Source: Bordetella parapertussis (GTDB taxonomy: Bacteria; Pseudomonadota; Gammaproteobacteria; Burkholderiales; Burkholderiaceae_A). Taken from it: DNA of 64,000 nucleotides. The notes below the pieces were generated by a model. That model worked only from the letters and a program-made list of their open reading frames with translations. It had not been told where the DNA came from and ran no database searches. Position 1 is the first letter of the stretch, and each line of letters starts with the position of its first letter. Position numbers and translations under genes: made by a program. Below are positions 1-9,186 of this stretch, one piece after another. The stretch is from contig CAMAXF010000002.1 of the NCBI GenBank assembly GCA_945862305.1, positions 177,460 to 241,459 on the forward strand, in the 5' to 3' direction.

Positions 1-2138
1 GCACGCTTCAAGAGGTTGTACGAAATATTGGCCGACTCCATGCTCGGGAGCACGAGCAGGTTGGCATCGCCCTGCAAGGTGGAATTGGGCATCAGGGCCT
101 TGCGAAGCTCGGCATCGAGTGCGACATCGCCGTGCATTTCACCGTCGACATTGAGCAAGGGCTCCCGCTCTCGAACCAAATGCAAGACATCCCGCATCTT
201 GCAGGCGGAGTCTGAGTTTCCGCTTCCGAAGTTGCTGTGCGAGAGCAAGGCCACCCGCGGCTCCAGACCCAGGGAGCGCATGGTCTGCGCGGCCGCCACC
301 GTGATCTCGGCCAGCGCCTCGGCCGACGGGTTCTCATTCACGTGGGTATCCACCAGCGCGATGGTTCGGTGCTGGAGGATCAGGATGTTCATGGCGGCAT
401 AGACGCTCGCACCTGCGGCACGGCCGAGCACTTGGTTCACATAGTGGAGGTGAAGGCTGTGGGTGCCAAAGGTGCCGCAGATCATGGCGTCGGCATGCCC
501 TTTGCGAATCATCATCGCGCCAATCAGGGTGTGCCGGCGGCGCATCTCAATCTGGGCATACTGGGCTGTGACACCGCTGCGCTCGGTCATCTGGTGATAG
601 GTCTCCCAGTACTCGCGATAGCGGTCGTCCTGCTCTGGATTCACCACCGTGACATCCTCACCCAGATGCATCCGCAGCCCGAACCGCTCGATGCGCTTTT
701 CAATCACGGCAGGTCGGCCAATCAGAATTGGGTCGGCCAGGCCTTCATCCAGAACCACCTGCACCGCACGCAGCACGCGCTCCTCTTCGCCCTCGGCAAA
801 GACCACGCGGCGCTTCTCGGCCCGGCGGGCTGCCGTGAGCAGCGGCTTCATGAAGTTTCCAGAGTGATAGACGAACTCCTGAAGGCGATCGACGTAGGCA
901 CCCATGTCTGAGAGCGGCCGGATGGCCACGCCATCGTCCATGGCCGCCTGGGCCACGGCCGGCGCGATCTTCACAATCAGGCGAGGGTCGAAGGGCTTGG
1001 GAATGAGGTATTCCGGACCAAAGGAAATGCCCTCGGTGCCATAGGCGGCCGTGACAACCTCCGACTGCTCAGCCCGGGCGAGCTCAGCCATCGCGCGCAC
1101 GGCGGCGAGTTCCATGCCACGGGTGATGGTGGTGGCCCCCACATCCAGTGCGCCGCGGAAGATGAACGGGAAGCAGAGCACGTTGTTCACCTGGTTCGGG
1201 TAATCGGTTCGACCCGTGGCAATGACGGCATCCTGGCGAACGCCCTTCACCAGCTCGGGAAGAATTTCGGGCTCTGGATTGGCCAGGGCAAAAATAATCG
1301 GCTTGGCTGCCATGGTGGCGACCATCTCGGGCTTGAGCACGCCCCCAGCCGACAGGCCCAGAAACACGTCTGCATCGCTGATGACATCGGCGAGTTGGCG
1401 CGCACTGGTGGGCTGACAGAAGCGGGCCTTCTCCGGGTCCATGAGCTCAGTACGACCCTCGTAGACCACACCCTTGATGTCGGTGACCCAGATGTTTTCT
1501 TTGGGCATGCCAAGATCGAGCAGCAAATCCAGGCAGGCCAAGGCGGCTGCACCCGCGCCGGACACCACCAGCTTGACCTTGCCAATCTCCTTGCCCACCA
1601 CCGCCAGCCCATTGACCAGGGCCGCCGCCACCACAATGGCCGTGCCGTGCTGGTCGTCATGGAAGACAGGAATCTTCATGCGCTCGCGAAGCTTTCGCTC
1701 GATGTAGAAGCAGTCAGGTGCCTTGATGTCCTCGAGGTTGATGCCACCAAAGGTCGGCTCCAAGGCCGCCACTGCATCCACGATCTTGTCGAGGTCTCGC
1801 TCGGCCAGCTCAATGTCAAAGACATCGATGCCCGCGAACTTCTTAAAGAGCACGCCCTTGCCTTCCATCACGGGCTTGGCTGCCAGAGGGCCAATGTCGC
1901 CCAGGCCGAGCACTGCGGTGCCGTTGGTCACCACGCCCACCAGGTTCCCACGGGCCGTGTACTTGAAGGCGTTCATGGGGTCTTGCGCAATCTCTAAACA
2001 GGCCGCAGCCACCCCGGGGGAATAGGCCAGGGCCAGGTCCCGCTGGTTCGTGAGCTGCTTGGTGGGCTGGATGGAGATCTTCCCCGGCGTGGGGAACTCG
2101 TGATAGTCGAGGGCTTGCTGGCGAAGGATGGGATCCAT
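1..2138 (-). CDS. maeB: NADP-dependent malic enzyme with C-terminal phosphotransacetylase-like domain (3' end cut by window)
   Basis: The enzyme oxidatively decarboxylates malate to pyruvate in the cytoplasm, linking the TCA cycle to pyruvate and NADPH. About 712 codons are visible; the C-terminus lies beyond the left edge (MaeB proteins are about 760 residues). The N-terminal half carries malic-enzyme motifs: [16 protein letters not shown] near residue 80, [10 protein letters not shown] near residue 110, and DDQHGTAIV near residue 160. The last ~300 codons match the phosphotransacetylase-like domain of the multimodular MaeB type, which in the family is regulatory (acetyl-CoA sensing) rather than catalytic. 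The start is the ATG at 2138, giving [16 protein letters not shown]. The dehydrogenase gene upstream on the same strand ends 29 bases before it, so the two may be co-transcribed. Confidence 0.95.
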   Translation of the reverse strand, partial: MDPILRQQALDYHEFPTPGKISIQPTKQLTNQRDLALAYSPGVAAACLEIAQDPMNAFKYTARGNLVGVVTNGTAVLGLGDIGPLAAKPVMEGKGVLFKKFAGIDVFDIELAERDLDKIVDAVAALEPTFGGINLEDIKAPDCFYIERKLRERMKIPVFHDDQHGTAIVVAAALVNGLAVVGKEIGKVKLVVSGAGAAALACLDLLLDLGMPKENIWVTDIKGVVYEGRTELMDPEKARFCQPTSARQLADVISDADVFLGLSAGGVLKPEMVATMAAKPIIFALANPEPEILPELVKGVRQDAVIATGRTDYPNQVNNVLCFPFIFRGALDVGATTITRGMELAAVRAMAELARAEQSEVVTAAYGTEGISFGPEYLIPKPFDPRLIVKIAPAVAQAAMDDGVAIRPLSDMGAYVDRLQEFVYHSGNFMKPLLTAARRAEKRRVVFAEGEEERVLRAVQVVLDEGLADPILIGRPAVIEKRIERFGLRMHLGEDVTVVNPEQDDRYREYWETYHQMTERSGVTAQYAQIEMRRRHTLIGAMMIRKGHADAMICGTFGTHSLHLHYVNQVLGRAAGASVYAAMNILILQHRTIALVDTHVNENPSAEALAEITVAAAQTMRSLGLEPRVALLSHSNFGSGNSDSACKMRDVLHLVREREPLLNVDGEMHGDVALDAELRKALMPNSTLQGDANLLVLPSMESANISYNLLKR

Positions 2139-2167
2139 GAATGGCCTAAATGAGTGGTGTGACGAAA

Positions 2168-5100
2168 TTATGAGCCCAGCCAGGCTTTCGCAATGGCCTG
2201 TGCCGCGGTGATGGGGGTTCGACCAGCAAGGTCCTGAATCTGGTGGCGACAGGAGAATCCATCGGCCACGATCCATGCGTCGGCTGGGGCCGAGGCCACC
2301 GCAGGCACCAGGCTGGCCTGGGCCATGGCCTTGGAGACCTCCTGGTGTTGCGGGTCGTAGCCAAAGGCGCCGGCCATGCCGCAACAGCTCGACTCAATCG
2401 GGTGCACCTCAAAGCCCACGGAGCGCAGCGTCTCGATGGTGGGGCTCCAGGCCCCAAGCGCCTTCTGATGGCAATGGCCGTGCACGTAGACTGCGCGGCC
2501 GTTCCCCACGGCGGGTGGCCTGAGATGGCCCAAGGCCAGCTCCGACATCCACCAGGCCTCGAAGAGTTTGGCCTGGCGCCCCAACTGCTCGGCGCGCGGA
2601 CCAAGGTTCATGGTCTGCCATTCATCCTGAAAGCCGAGCACGCAGGAGGGCTCCACGCCCACCACCGGCACACCACTGGCCAGCACCGGAGCCAGTGCAT
2701 CCAGAACTGCCACGGCCCGACGACGCGCGCCGTCGATATCACCCACCGACAGGGCCGTGCGACCACAGCACAGCGGCTTGGCCGCGGCCGCACCTGAGAG
2801 CGCCACGCGATAGCCCGCCTGACGCATGAGCTGCCCAAGGGCCATCAGGGCCTCTGGCGAATAGGCTGAGTTGAAGGTGTCGGCCCAGAGCGCCACATCA
2901 CAGGCCTCCAGGCTCGCCCAAACGCCTGCGGCGGCATCGTCCTGGGCCTGCTGACGAAATGAAGCAGAGGCCCACTCTGGCAGTGACCGAGTCGCCGCCA
3001 CACCCGTGATGGGCTCCAAAAGGCGGGCCAGCCACGGCCACTGGTTGCGGAGGTTCAGCATCGCGCCCAAGGCCGGCGTGCGGTGCACCCGTTGGGCCAG
3101 ATCGGGGAGGCTGGCGACCAGACGGTCGCGAAAGGCAAAACCATGGCGAAGCCCCCGCTGGTGGGCGGCCTCGATCTTCATGCGGGCCATGTCCACCCCC
3201 GTGGGGCACTCACGCTTGCAGGCCTTGCAGCCCACGCAGAGGTCCATGGCCTCGGCGACCTCGGGGCCCGCCAGATCGTTTGGGAGTTGGCCACTCAAGG
3301 CCAGCCGCAGGGTGTTGGCTCGGCCACGAACCGAGTGGACCTCCTCACGCGTCACCCGATAGCTCGGACACATCACACCGGCATCGAATTTTCGGCAGTG
3401 GCCATTGTTGTTGCACATCTCCACAGCCTTGGAGAGACCACCCGAAGGGTCCTCGCCCGATCCAGGAGGACCAATCTGAATGCCCATGGTGCCGGGGTCA
3501 CCCCGCACGGATGGATCGTTTTGCACATCCCAGGCCGACCAGTCCAGTCCCGTCTTCAAGGGCATGACCCGATAGTTCGGCGGGAATCGAAAGAGGCTGC
3601 GGTCGTCCATGCGCGTGGCGCGGACAATCTTGCCGGGGTTGAGCCGATGATTTGGATCGAAGGCGTCCTTGACGGCCTCGAAGGCCCTCGTGATGTCCGG
3701 GCCAAACTGCCAGCCCACCCATTCACTCCGCACGAGGCCATCTCCATGCTCGCCCGAGAAGGCTCCCTTGAACTTGCGCACCAGGGCGGCGGCCTCCTCT
3801 GCGATGGCGCGCATCTTCTCGGCCCCATCCCGACGCATGTCCAGAATGGGCCGAACATGCAGCGTGCCCACCGAGGCGTGGGCATACCAGGTGCCCTGGG
3901 TGCCGTGACGAGCAAAGACCTCCGAGAGGCTGGCCGTGTAATCCGCCAGGTGTTCCAACGGCACTGCGCAGTCTTCAATGAAGGACACCGGCTTGCCGTC
4001 GCCCTTCAGGGACATCATGATGTTGAGGCCAGCCTTGCGGACCTCCCAGAGGGCCGCCTGCCGCTTGGGGTCTCTCATGGAGACCACCGAGCCGGGCAGG
4101 CCCAGATCTCCCATGAGTTCCTCCAGGGCCAGGAGGTCTCGGCCAAGCCGCTCGAGGTCCTCGCCGGCAAACTCCACCAGCAAGATGGCATCGGTCTCAC
4201 GCCCGCCCACGTTCACCAGGGCATCCTGGATCACGGGGGCAAAAACAGGGTTCACGCGGCAAAGCTCAATCATGGTGCGGTCCACCAATTCAACCGCCAC
4301 CGGCTTGAGCCCCACAATCGATGGGGTCACCTCCATCGCCTTTTGAAAGGTCGGAAAGTTCACGACACCCAGCACCTTGGCCCTGGGAATGGGCGCGAGT
4401 GCCAGCCGGATGGACTCAAACGTGGCCAAGGTGCCCTCCGATCCCACCAGCAGATGGGCCAGATTGACGCGGCCGTCGGGGGTATACGGCCGTTCACTCT
4501 GAGGATCGAAGATGTCCAGGTTGTAGCCGCCCACGCGGCGCATCACCTTGGGCCAGAGGGCCCGAATCTCGGGCGCGACCTGCTGTGCAATCTCATGAAG
4601 CCTGGAGACGAGCGCCCGAAGACGCTGGCTGTTCAACTGCATCTCGGCGCCATCGCCGAAGGCCGCAAACCGGGCCAAAGTGCCGTCGTCCAGGATGGCG
4701 TCGATCGCCCGCACGTTGTGGACCATGTTCCCGTAATACAACGAGCGAGAGCCGCAGGAGTTATTGCCCGCCATGCCGCCAATCGTGCATTGAGCGGCTG
4801 TGGAGACATCCACCGGAAACCAGACACCGTGAGGCTTGAGCGCCTGATTGAGGTGATCCAGGACCATGCCGGGCTCCACCGTCACCTCGCCTGCCTCCAG
4901 GTTCAGGGAGAGCATTTTTCGCAGGTGTCGGCTGGTGTCGATGACCAATGCCTCGCCCACGGTCTGTCCACACTGGGACGTGCCACCACCGCGACTGAGG
5001 ACCGGCACGCCGGCATCGCGGGCGACCTCGAGGGCCAGGCGAAGGTCGAGGCTGGTCTCAGGCACCACCACCCCCAACGGCATGCGCTGGTAGATGGAGG

Positions 5101-5272
5101 CATCGGTCGCATAGCGGCCCCGAGAGGCAGCATCGAAGAGGACTTCGCCTCTCACCTCTTTGCGGAGTCGATCGGCGAGCCCACCCCGGCGCAAAGCACC
5201 GGCCGCGCCCCCTTGAAGCACCATCCGACGGGACGGTTTTTCGAGCGGCGGCGGGGAATGAGCAGGCTTCAT
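2168..5272 (-). CDS. FAD-linked 2-hydroxyacid dehydrogenase fused to Fe-S/CCG domains (YdiJ / D-2-hydroxyglutarate dehydrogenase type)
   Basis: A 1034-residue fusion. The first ~570 residues form a PCMH/GlcD-type FAD domain with the flavin loop GGGTSQCGQT near residue 95 and SGEHGDGLVRSEW near residue 510. The C-terminal part has a ferredoxin-like region (CNNNGHC...MCPSY, then CVGCKACKRECP) followed by two cysteine-rich CCG segments (KPLCCGRT; HGHCHQKALG...SSCCGMAG). This is the architecture of YdiJ-type proteins, reported to oxidise D-2-hydroxyglutarate, and resembles D-lactate and glycolate dehydrogenases that pass electrons to quinone. The substrate cannot be fixed from sequence. The next gene on the strand is maeB; the divergent neighbour is a glyoxylate aminotransferase, so glycolate or another 2-hydroxyacid is also plausible. 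The start at 5272 is the first ATG; a later one at residue 17 is possible. Confidence 0.88.
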   Translation of the reverse strand: MKPAHSPPPLEKPSRRMVLQGGAAGALRRGGLADRLRKEVRGEVLFDAASRGRYATDASIYQRMPLGVVVPETSLDLRLALEVARDAGVPVLSRGGGTSQCGQTVGEALVIDTSRHLRKMLSLNLEAGEVTVEPGMVLDHLNQALKPHGVWFPVDVSTAAQCTIGGMAGNNSCGSRSLYYGNMVHNVRAIDAILDDGTLARFAAFGDGAEMQLNSQRLRALVSRLHEIAQQVAPEIRALWPKVMRRVGGYNLDIFDPQSERPYTPDGRVNLAHLLVGSEGTLATFESIRLALAPIPRAKVLGVVNFPTFQKAMEVTPSIVGLKPVAVELVDRTMIELCRVNPVFAPVIQDALVNVGGRETDAILLVEFAGEDLERLGRDLLALEELMGDLGLPGSVVSMRDPKRQAALWEVRKAGLNIMMSLKGDGKPVSFIEDCAVPLEHLADYTASLSEVFARHGTQGTWYAHASVGTLHVRPILDMRRDGAEKMRAIAEEAAALVRKFKGAFSGEHGDGLVRSEWVGWQFGPDITRAFEAVKDAFDPNHRLNPGKIVRATRMDDRSLFRFPPNYRVMPLKTGLDWSAWDVQNDPSVRGDPGTMGIQIGPPGSGEDPSGGLSKAVEMCNNNGHCRKFDAGVMCPSYRVTREEVHSVRGRANTLRLALSGQLPNDLAGPEVAEAMDLCVGCKACKRECPTGVDMARMKIEAAHQRGLRHGFAFRDRLVASLPDLAQRVHRTPALGAMLNLRNQWPWLARLLEPITGVAATRSLPEWASASFRQQAQDDAAAGVWASLEACDVALWADTFNSAYSPEALMALGQLMRQAGYRVALSGAAAAKPLCCGRTALSVGDIDGARRRAVAVLDALAPVLASGVPVVGVEPSCVLGFQDEWQTMNLGPRAEQLGRQAKLFEAWWMSELALGHLRPPAVGNGRAVYVHGHCHQKALGAWSPTIETLRSVGFEVHPIESSCCGMAGAFGYDPQHQEVSKAMAQASLVPAVASAPADAWIVADGFSCRHQIQDLAGRTPITAAQAIAKAWLGS

Positions 5273-5288
5273 GGAGGGGCGGCGGGGG

Positions 5289-5318
5289 ATGACCGGTTCA
5301 TGTCGGAGAGATTACAAT
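5289..5318 (+). promoter_or_regulatory. Possible sigma70-type promoter for the aminotransferase gene
   Basis: A -10-like TACAAT (5313-5318) lies 18 bases after ATGACC (5289-5294), a 4/6 match to the -35 consensus. It sits in the short divergent region between the dehydrogenase and aminotransferase starts and would give a leader of about 50 nt. Judged by eye only. Confidence 0.3.
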
Positions 5319-5375
5319 GTTAGATTGACTTCAAGACCCCTCCAACGTGAACCCTTCAGCGTGAACTCCCCCGCC

Positions 5376-6614
5376 ATGCAACGCGACTTCCCACCCGCCA
5401 TCAACCCTCGGTCCAGCCTCAACCGCGTGGGTCAAGGTCGACACTTCCTGCAGATTCCAGGCCCTTCCAACGTGCCCGACCGGGTGCTGCGGGCCATCGA
5501 CTTCCCCACCATCGACCATCGCGGCCCCGAGTTCCAGGCGCTGGCCTTGCGAGTGCTCGAAGGCGTTCGACCCCTTTTCGGCACCAAAGGCCCTGTGGTC
5601 ATTTACCCGGCCTCAGGCACCGCGGCCTGGGAGGCCGCCCTGGTCAACACCATGAACCCGGGCGACAAGATACTCATGTTTGAGGCAGGCCACTTCGCGG
5701 GCCTTTGGCTCAAGATGGCCAATCGCCTTGGCCTTCGCCCAGAGGTCATCAAAGGCGACTGGAGCCTCGGCGTCCAGCCAGACCTCATCGAGGCCCGCCT
5801 CAAGGCCGACACCGCGCATGAGATCAAGGCAGTCTGTGTGGTCCACAACGAAACCTCCACTGGGGTCACGTCCGACATTGGCGCCGTGCGCAAGGCGCTG
5901 AACGCGGCCGGCCATCCGGCACTGCTGCTCGTCGACACCATCTCGGCGCTCGGCAGTGTGGAGTTTAAGCAGGACGAATGGGGCGTGGATGTGGGCGTTG
6001 CGAGCTCTCAGAAGGGGCTCATGCTGCCCCCAGGCCTGGGCTTCAATGCTGTCAGCCAGAAGGCCCTCGCCGCCAGTGAGAAGGCCACCATGCCGCGTGC
6101 CTTCTGGGCCTGGGACGACATTCTCGAGGCGAACAAGAAGGGTTTCTGGCCCAGCACACCGAACACGAACCTGCTCTACGGCCTGGCCGAGGCGCTCGAC
6201 ATGTTCAATGAGGAAGGCCTTCCACAGGTCTTTGCCCGACACAAGCGGCATTCCATGGCTGCTCGGGCTGCCGTGGCGGCCTGGGGCCTCGAGCTCGTCT
6301 GTCAGGCACCCGATCTTCACAGCCCGGTGCTCACGGCGGTGCGCATGCCAGTGGGCATCGATGGCAGTCATGTCGACGCAGACCACCTCCGCCAGATTGC
6401 CCTCACACAGTCCAACATGTCGCTTGGCATGGGCCTGGGACAACTCGCGGGCAAGGTCTTTCGAATCGGCCACCTCGGCGACTTCAACGACCTCAGCCTC
6501 TTGGGGGCGCTCGGTGGCGTGGAGATGGCATTGTCTGCTGCAGGGGTGACCCACCAGCCGGGGGGCGTTCAGGCGGCAATGGCTGCCTTGGCCAGTTCGC
6601 GCGCGTCTACCTAA
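5376..6614 (+). CDS. Class V aminotransferase, serine/alanine--glyoxylate aminotransferase type
   Basis: A PLP enzyme of about 412 residues that, in its family, moves an amino group from serine or alanine to glyoxylate, giving glycine plus hydroxypyruvate or pyruvate. The N-terminal FLQIPGPSNVP and DHRGPEF, the NETSTGV and DTISALGS segments, and the PLP-lysine motif SSQKGLMLPPG (near residue 205) are typical. The ATG at 5376 matches family N-termini; the frame stays open upstream, with a GTG at 5361 as an alternative. No strong ribosome-binding site is visible. It is divergent from the FAD/Fe-S hydroxyacid dehydrogenase, which fits a glycolate/glyoxylate or serine-cycle role (inference). Its stop codon directly abuts the convergent transglycosylase stop. 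Confidence 0.9.
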   Translation: MQRDFPPAINPRSSLNRVGQGRHFLQIPGPSNVPDRVLRAIDFPTIDHRGPEFQALALRVLEGVRPLFGTKGPVVIYPASGTAAWEAALVNTMNPGDKILMFEAGHFAGLWLKMANRLGLRPEVIKGDWSLGVQPDLIEARLKADTAHEIKAVCVVHNETSTGVTSDIGAVRKALNAAGHPALLLVDTISALGSVEFKQDEWGVDVGVASSQKGLMLPPGLGFNAVSQKALAASEKATMPRAFWAWDDILEANKKGFWPSTPNTNLLYGLAEALDMFNEEGLPQVFARHKRHSMAARAAVAAWGLELVCQAPDLHSPVLTAVRMPVGIDGSHVDADHLRQIALTQSNMSLGMGLGQLAGKVFRIGHLGDFNDLSLLGALGGVEMALSAAGVTHQPGGVQAAMAALASSRAST

Positions 6615-7277
6615 CTAAGCCAGCACACGCCCCTGGGCGGCGGCATACAACCGCTCTCGCATGCGCAGCACCTTTGCAGGGTATTGCGTTTGGCCCGCGG
6701 GCCCCATGCCCACGTAGGCCGACAGCGCAGCCTCAATGGTTTTGTAGCGGTCGAGGTACTCTCGCAGGATCCCCGCGCCGACATCAATGTTGGCCCACGG
6801 GTTCAGTGCGGCATCGGTGCCACCGTGGCGCTCAAACCGCTCCCGATGCACCTGGGGCATCACCTGCATGAGGCCTTGGGCGCCCACCTTGCTCTCGGCC
6901 AGGGGGTTAAAACTCGATTCCACCGCAATCACAGCCAGCAGTAGGTAGGGGTCCAGCCGATGCGTGGCCGCACTGGCATAGGCCGCGAGAACAATTTGTT
7001 CCACCGCCGCCAGAGACACGCGATGCTTGCGCGCGATCCATCTGGCCGCGCGGCCTTGTTGCGGCGTGAGGTTGTTTACCCCGATGTGAAAAAGCGACTG
7101 GGCGGGTTCGGCGGTAAAGGCCTGCACGACGATCTGAGACCAGCCGACCACACGCTCACGACCAGACGCTGTGAGCACCGTCGAGAGCGCCAGCAAGGAG
7201 GCCACGACCACCCCGAGGGCTCGGCGCTCTAAGAAGTCTCTCGTGTTCGGACCCGACAAGACAGTTTGTGGCGTCAT
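6615..7277 (-). CDS. Lytic transglycosylase, SLT domain
   Basis: A 220-residue protein predicted to cleave the MurNAc-GlcNAc bond of peptidoglycan in the periplasm. Residues 20-40 form a hydrophobic segment (ALGVVVASLLALSTV) that fits a signal anchor. The SLT domain spans roughly residues 95-205 and shows the catalytic-glutamate motif AVESSFNPLAES, followed by GAQGLMQVMPQ and NPWANIDVGAGIL. The gene starts 21 bases after the dacB stop on the same strand, so the two cell-wall genes are probably one transcript. The ATG at 7277 has no clear Shine-Dalgarno sequence. Confidence 0.88.
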   Translation of the reverse strand: MTPQTVLSGPNTRDFLERRALGVVVASLLALSTVLTASGRERVVGWSQIVVQAFTAEPAQSLFHIGVNNLTPQQGRAARWIARKHRVSLAAVEQIVLAAYASAATHRLDPYLLLAVIAVESSFNPLAESKVGAQGLMQVMPQVHRERFERHGGTDAALNPWANIDVGAGILREYLDRYKTIEAALSAYVGMGPAGQTQYPAKVLRMRERLYAAAQGRVLA

Positions 7278-7298
7278 GGAATTCAGACCGTGTTCTCC

Positions 7299-8741
7299 CT
7301 AAAGGGTTTCGACAATCCACTTCACGAGCGCGTCCAAACCAGGGGCAGCCTCTCGTGCCTTCGGATCGTTGATGATCGCTGAAAAGGCCACCCAATGGCC
7401 AGCCTCTGTGAGCGCGTATCCAGAGTATGCCCTTACATTTTCGAGAGACCCGGTTTTGACCCAGGCCCGTCCCAGCACGGCACCATCACGCAGTCGACGC
7501 CGCATCGTGCCCTCCAGGCCCGCGGCCGGCAAGGTCTCAATCCACTCTGCAGCGCCCGGTCCACGCAGGGCCTCCACCAGGAGTCGGGTCAGGCTCTGCG
7601 GTGCAATTCTGCTGGCTCGACTCAGGCCAGAGCCGTTGTCGATCACCAGTTCCGGGAAAGCCAGGTTCTGACCCGACAGCCAAGACCGGATCCGCTGCTC
7701 GGCATCGGCCCGGGTGCCCGGCCCGCCTGTCTCGGCCGATAGGTTCAAGTAGAGGGTGCGAGCCATCGGGTTGTTGCTCATCTTATTGATGTCCGCAATC
7801 AATTCCTGCAAAGGCCTCGGTGAGACCCATTCCAACAACAAACGAGCAGGTGCGGGGGTGCGGCCCTCACGCACCCGCCCCTGAAATCTCCCGCCCGCCG
7901 CTCGCCAGGTGGCCGAAAAGAGCCGATGTGCAAACTGCAGGTGGTCATAGACCGACACATACAACTCAACCCCGGGGCATCCCTTGCCAAGGCGACCCTG
8001 GACCTCCAGCAGATTCGTCTTCGTGATGACTTGAATCTGGTTGCGTGAGCAATCCCCCCGCACCTGCCTGACGGCTGTTCGCAGACGCAACCCGGTCAGG
8101 GCGGGCTCAATCTCGCCCTTCAGGCGGCCGTTGGCCGATCGCGACAGGCTGACCTTCACGGCCTTGAAATTGAGCATGGCCGCGTGGGGGGTCACGTTGT
8201 AGGGCTTGAACCCCATGCCATCAAAGGCGTTCGGGTCACCGGGGGGCTCCCCGAACCGAGTGCCATCGAGGACCAGATCACCCTCAATGTGCTGAATCCC
8301 GGCTGCCCGCAACTCCGAGACGATGGCCTGTAAATCCTCCTGGACCAGTTTTGGATCCCCACCGCCTTTGACATACACGGAGCCCTTGAGTCGACCGTTT
8401 CGAACCGTTCCCGTGGTGAGAAAACGGGTTCGGTGCCGGTAATCCGGCCCCAGAATCGACAATGCTGCGCGAGTGGTGATGAGCTTCTCTGTCGAGGCCG
8501 GGTTCATCGGTTCGCCAGGTCGATGGCCCAGCCAGCGCACCACATTGGGATTTTCACGGGTGTCGAGCACGGCCACCGAGATGCCAACCCCCCGATCACT
8601 CACCCCTCGGTCGGTGAAAAAAGACAATGGAAGCTCGGTTGAAGAACTGGAAATATAGGTCTGTGCGAAGGAGTGCGCGCACGCACACATCATCAGGCCG
8701 GAACCCAATGCTCTCCAAAACCCTCGAAGCCTCTGTAACAC
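7299..8741 (-). CDS. dacB: D-alanyl-D-alanine carboxypeptidase/endopeptidase, PBP4 (peptidase S13)
   Basis: A 480-residue periplasmic penicillin-binding protein that trims or cross-cuts peptidoglycan stem peptides. It has an N-terminal signal peptide (residues 1-26, ending SFAQ) and the three active-site motifs of the S13 family: SxxK as STEKL (near residue 83), SxN as SNN in KMSNNPMA, and KTG in VKTGSLENVRAYSGY near the C-terminus. The length is normal for PBP4. The start is a GTG at 8741 preceded by GAGAG; in-frame ATGs at residues 17-18 would remove most of the signal peptide and are less likely. It is divergent from the zinc-finger gene (68-base gap) and followed by the transglycosylase. 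Confidence 0.93.
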   Translation of the reverse strand: MLQRLRGFWRALGSGLMMCACAHSFAQTYISSSSTELPLSFFTDRGVSDRGVGISVAVLDTRENPNVVRWLGHRPGEPMNPASTEKLITTRAALSILGPDYRHRTRFLTTGTVRNGRLKGSVYVKGGGDPKLVQEDLQAIVSELRAAGIQHIEGDLVLDGTRFGEPPGDPNAFDGMGFKPYNVTPHAAMLNFKAVKVSLSRSANGRLKGEIEPALTGLRLRTAVRQVRGDCSRNQIQVITKTNLLEVQGRLGKGCPGVELYVSVYDHLQFAHRLFSATWRAAGGRFQGRVREGRTPAPARLLLEWVSPRPLQELIADINKMSNNPMARTLYLNLSAETGGPGTRADAEQRIRSWLSGQNLAFPELVIDNGSGLSRASRIAPQSLTRLLVEALRGPGAAEWIETLPAAGLEGTMRRRLRDGAVLGRAWVKTGSLENVRAYSGYALTEAGHWVAFSAIINDPKAREAAPGLDALVKWIVETL

Positions 8742-8809
8742 GATCGCATCACTCTCGGTGTTATTGTCATGCCCGACGTTTCACCCGAAGGGCTTCCCAA
8801 GAGGACATC

Positions 8810-9070
8810 ATGGCATTAGAAAAAAACGAAAACTACTTTGAGCTCTCCGACGAGAACGACCGGGCCTCGGCCATTGAGGCGCAGTTCAACGAGGATGCGC
8901 TCGAGATGGCCCGTCGCAAGATTGCCCCGGAGACAAACCCCGACTTCGACGGCACGCACTGCATCGACTGCGGCGAGAAGATCATGGCGGCCCGGCTCAA
9001 ACTCGGCAAAATCCGCTGTATCGACTGCCAGACCCTGCTCGAAAAGCAGTCCCGCTTCGTCGCGGGCTGA
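8810..9070 (+). CDS. Small DksA/TraR-family C4 zinc-finger protein (YbiI-like)
   Basis: An 86-residue protein with an acidic helical N-terminal half (MALEKNENYFELSDENDRAS) and a C-terminal C4 finger, HCIDCGEKI ... IRCIDCQTL, as in TraR and the short DksA relatives. DksA-family proteins insert into the RNA polymerase secondary channel; this short form lacks the long coiled coil of DksA, so its target and effect are unknown. The start is the ATG at 8810 preceded by GAGG (8801-8804); the frame is open upstream to 8627, but that stretch overlaps the divergent dacB start. A GC-rich hairpin (9074-9088) just after the stop may act as its terminator and lies within the groESL promoter region. Confidence 0.85.
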   Translation: MALEKNENYFELSDENDRASAIEAQFNEDALEMARRKIAPETNPDFDGTHCIDCGEKIMAARLKLGKIRCIDCQTLLEKQSRFVAG

Positions 9071-9076
9071 CCCCCC

Positions 9077-9103
9077 CTTGAAAAGGGGCCTCGGTGCCCC
9101 TAT
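9077..9103 (+). promoter_or_regulatory. Sigma32 (RpoH)-type heat-shock promoter of groESL
   Basis: CTTGAAA (9077-9083) and CCCCTAT (9097-9103), separated by 13 bases, closely fit the RpoH consensus CTTGAAA-N11-16-CCCCATnT. The elements lie immediately upstream of a perfect CIRCE operator. The same bases form a small stem (CCCCTT/AAGGGG around GAA, 9074-9088) and an overlapping alternative (GGGGC/GCCCC, 9085-9100). Confidence 0.75.
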
Positions 9104-9105
9104 CA

Positions 9106-9132
9106 TTAGCACTCGAGGGCGATGAGTGCTAA
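9106..9132 (+). promoter_or_regulatory. CIRCE operator (HrcA binding site) upstream of groESL
   Basis: TTAGCACTC (9106-9114), a 9-base spacer and GAGTGCTAA (9124-9132) match the CIRCE consensus exactly. HrcA is the known repressor at this element. The operator lies between the RpoH-like promoter and the groES ribosome-binding site (GGAG at 9174). Confidence 0.96.
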
Positions 9133-9186
9133 CAGCGCTCCCGCAGACTCTTTTTCACCAACCTTTTTTTGATGGAGCGAATCCGA

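Noticed and set aside
5215..5272. A twin-arginine-like SRRMVLQGG near the dehydrogenase N-terminus
   Set aside because: No hydrophobic stretch or cleavage site follows, and YdiJ-type enzymes act in the cytoplasm or at the inner face of the membrane.
3083..5323. A 746-codon open frame on the plus strand
   Set aside because: It lies antisense to the FAD/Fe-S dehydrogenase; its protein is rich in His, Gly, Arg and Gln with no recognisable motif, as expected for a shadow frame in high-GC DNA.
5325..5330. TTGACT as a -35 box for the aminotransferase
   Set aside because: No acceptable -10 hexamer lies 16-18 bases downstream.
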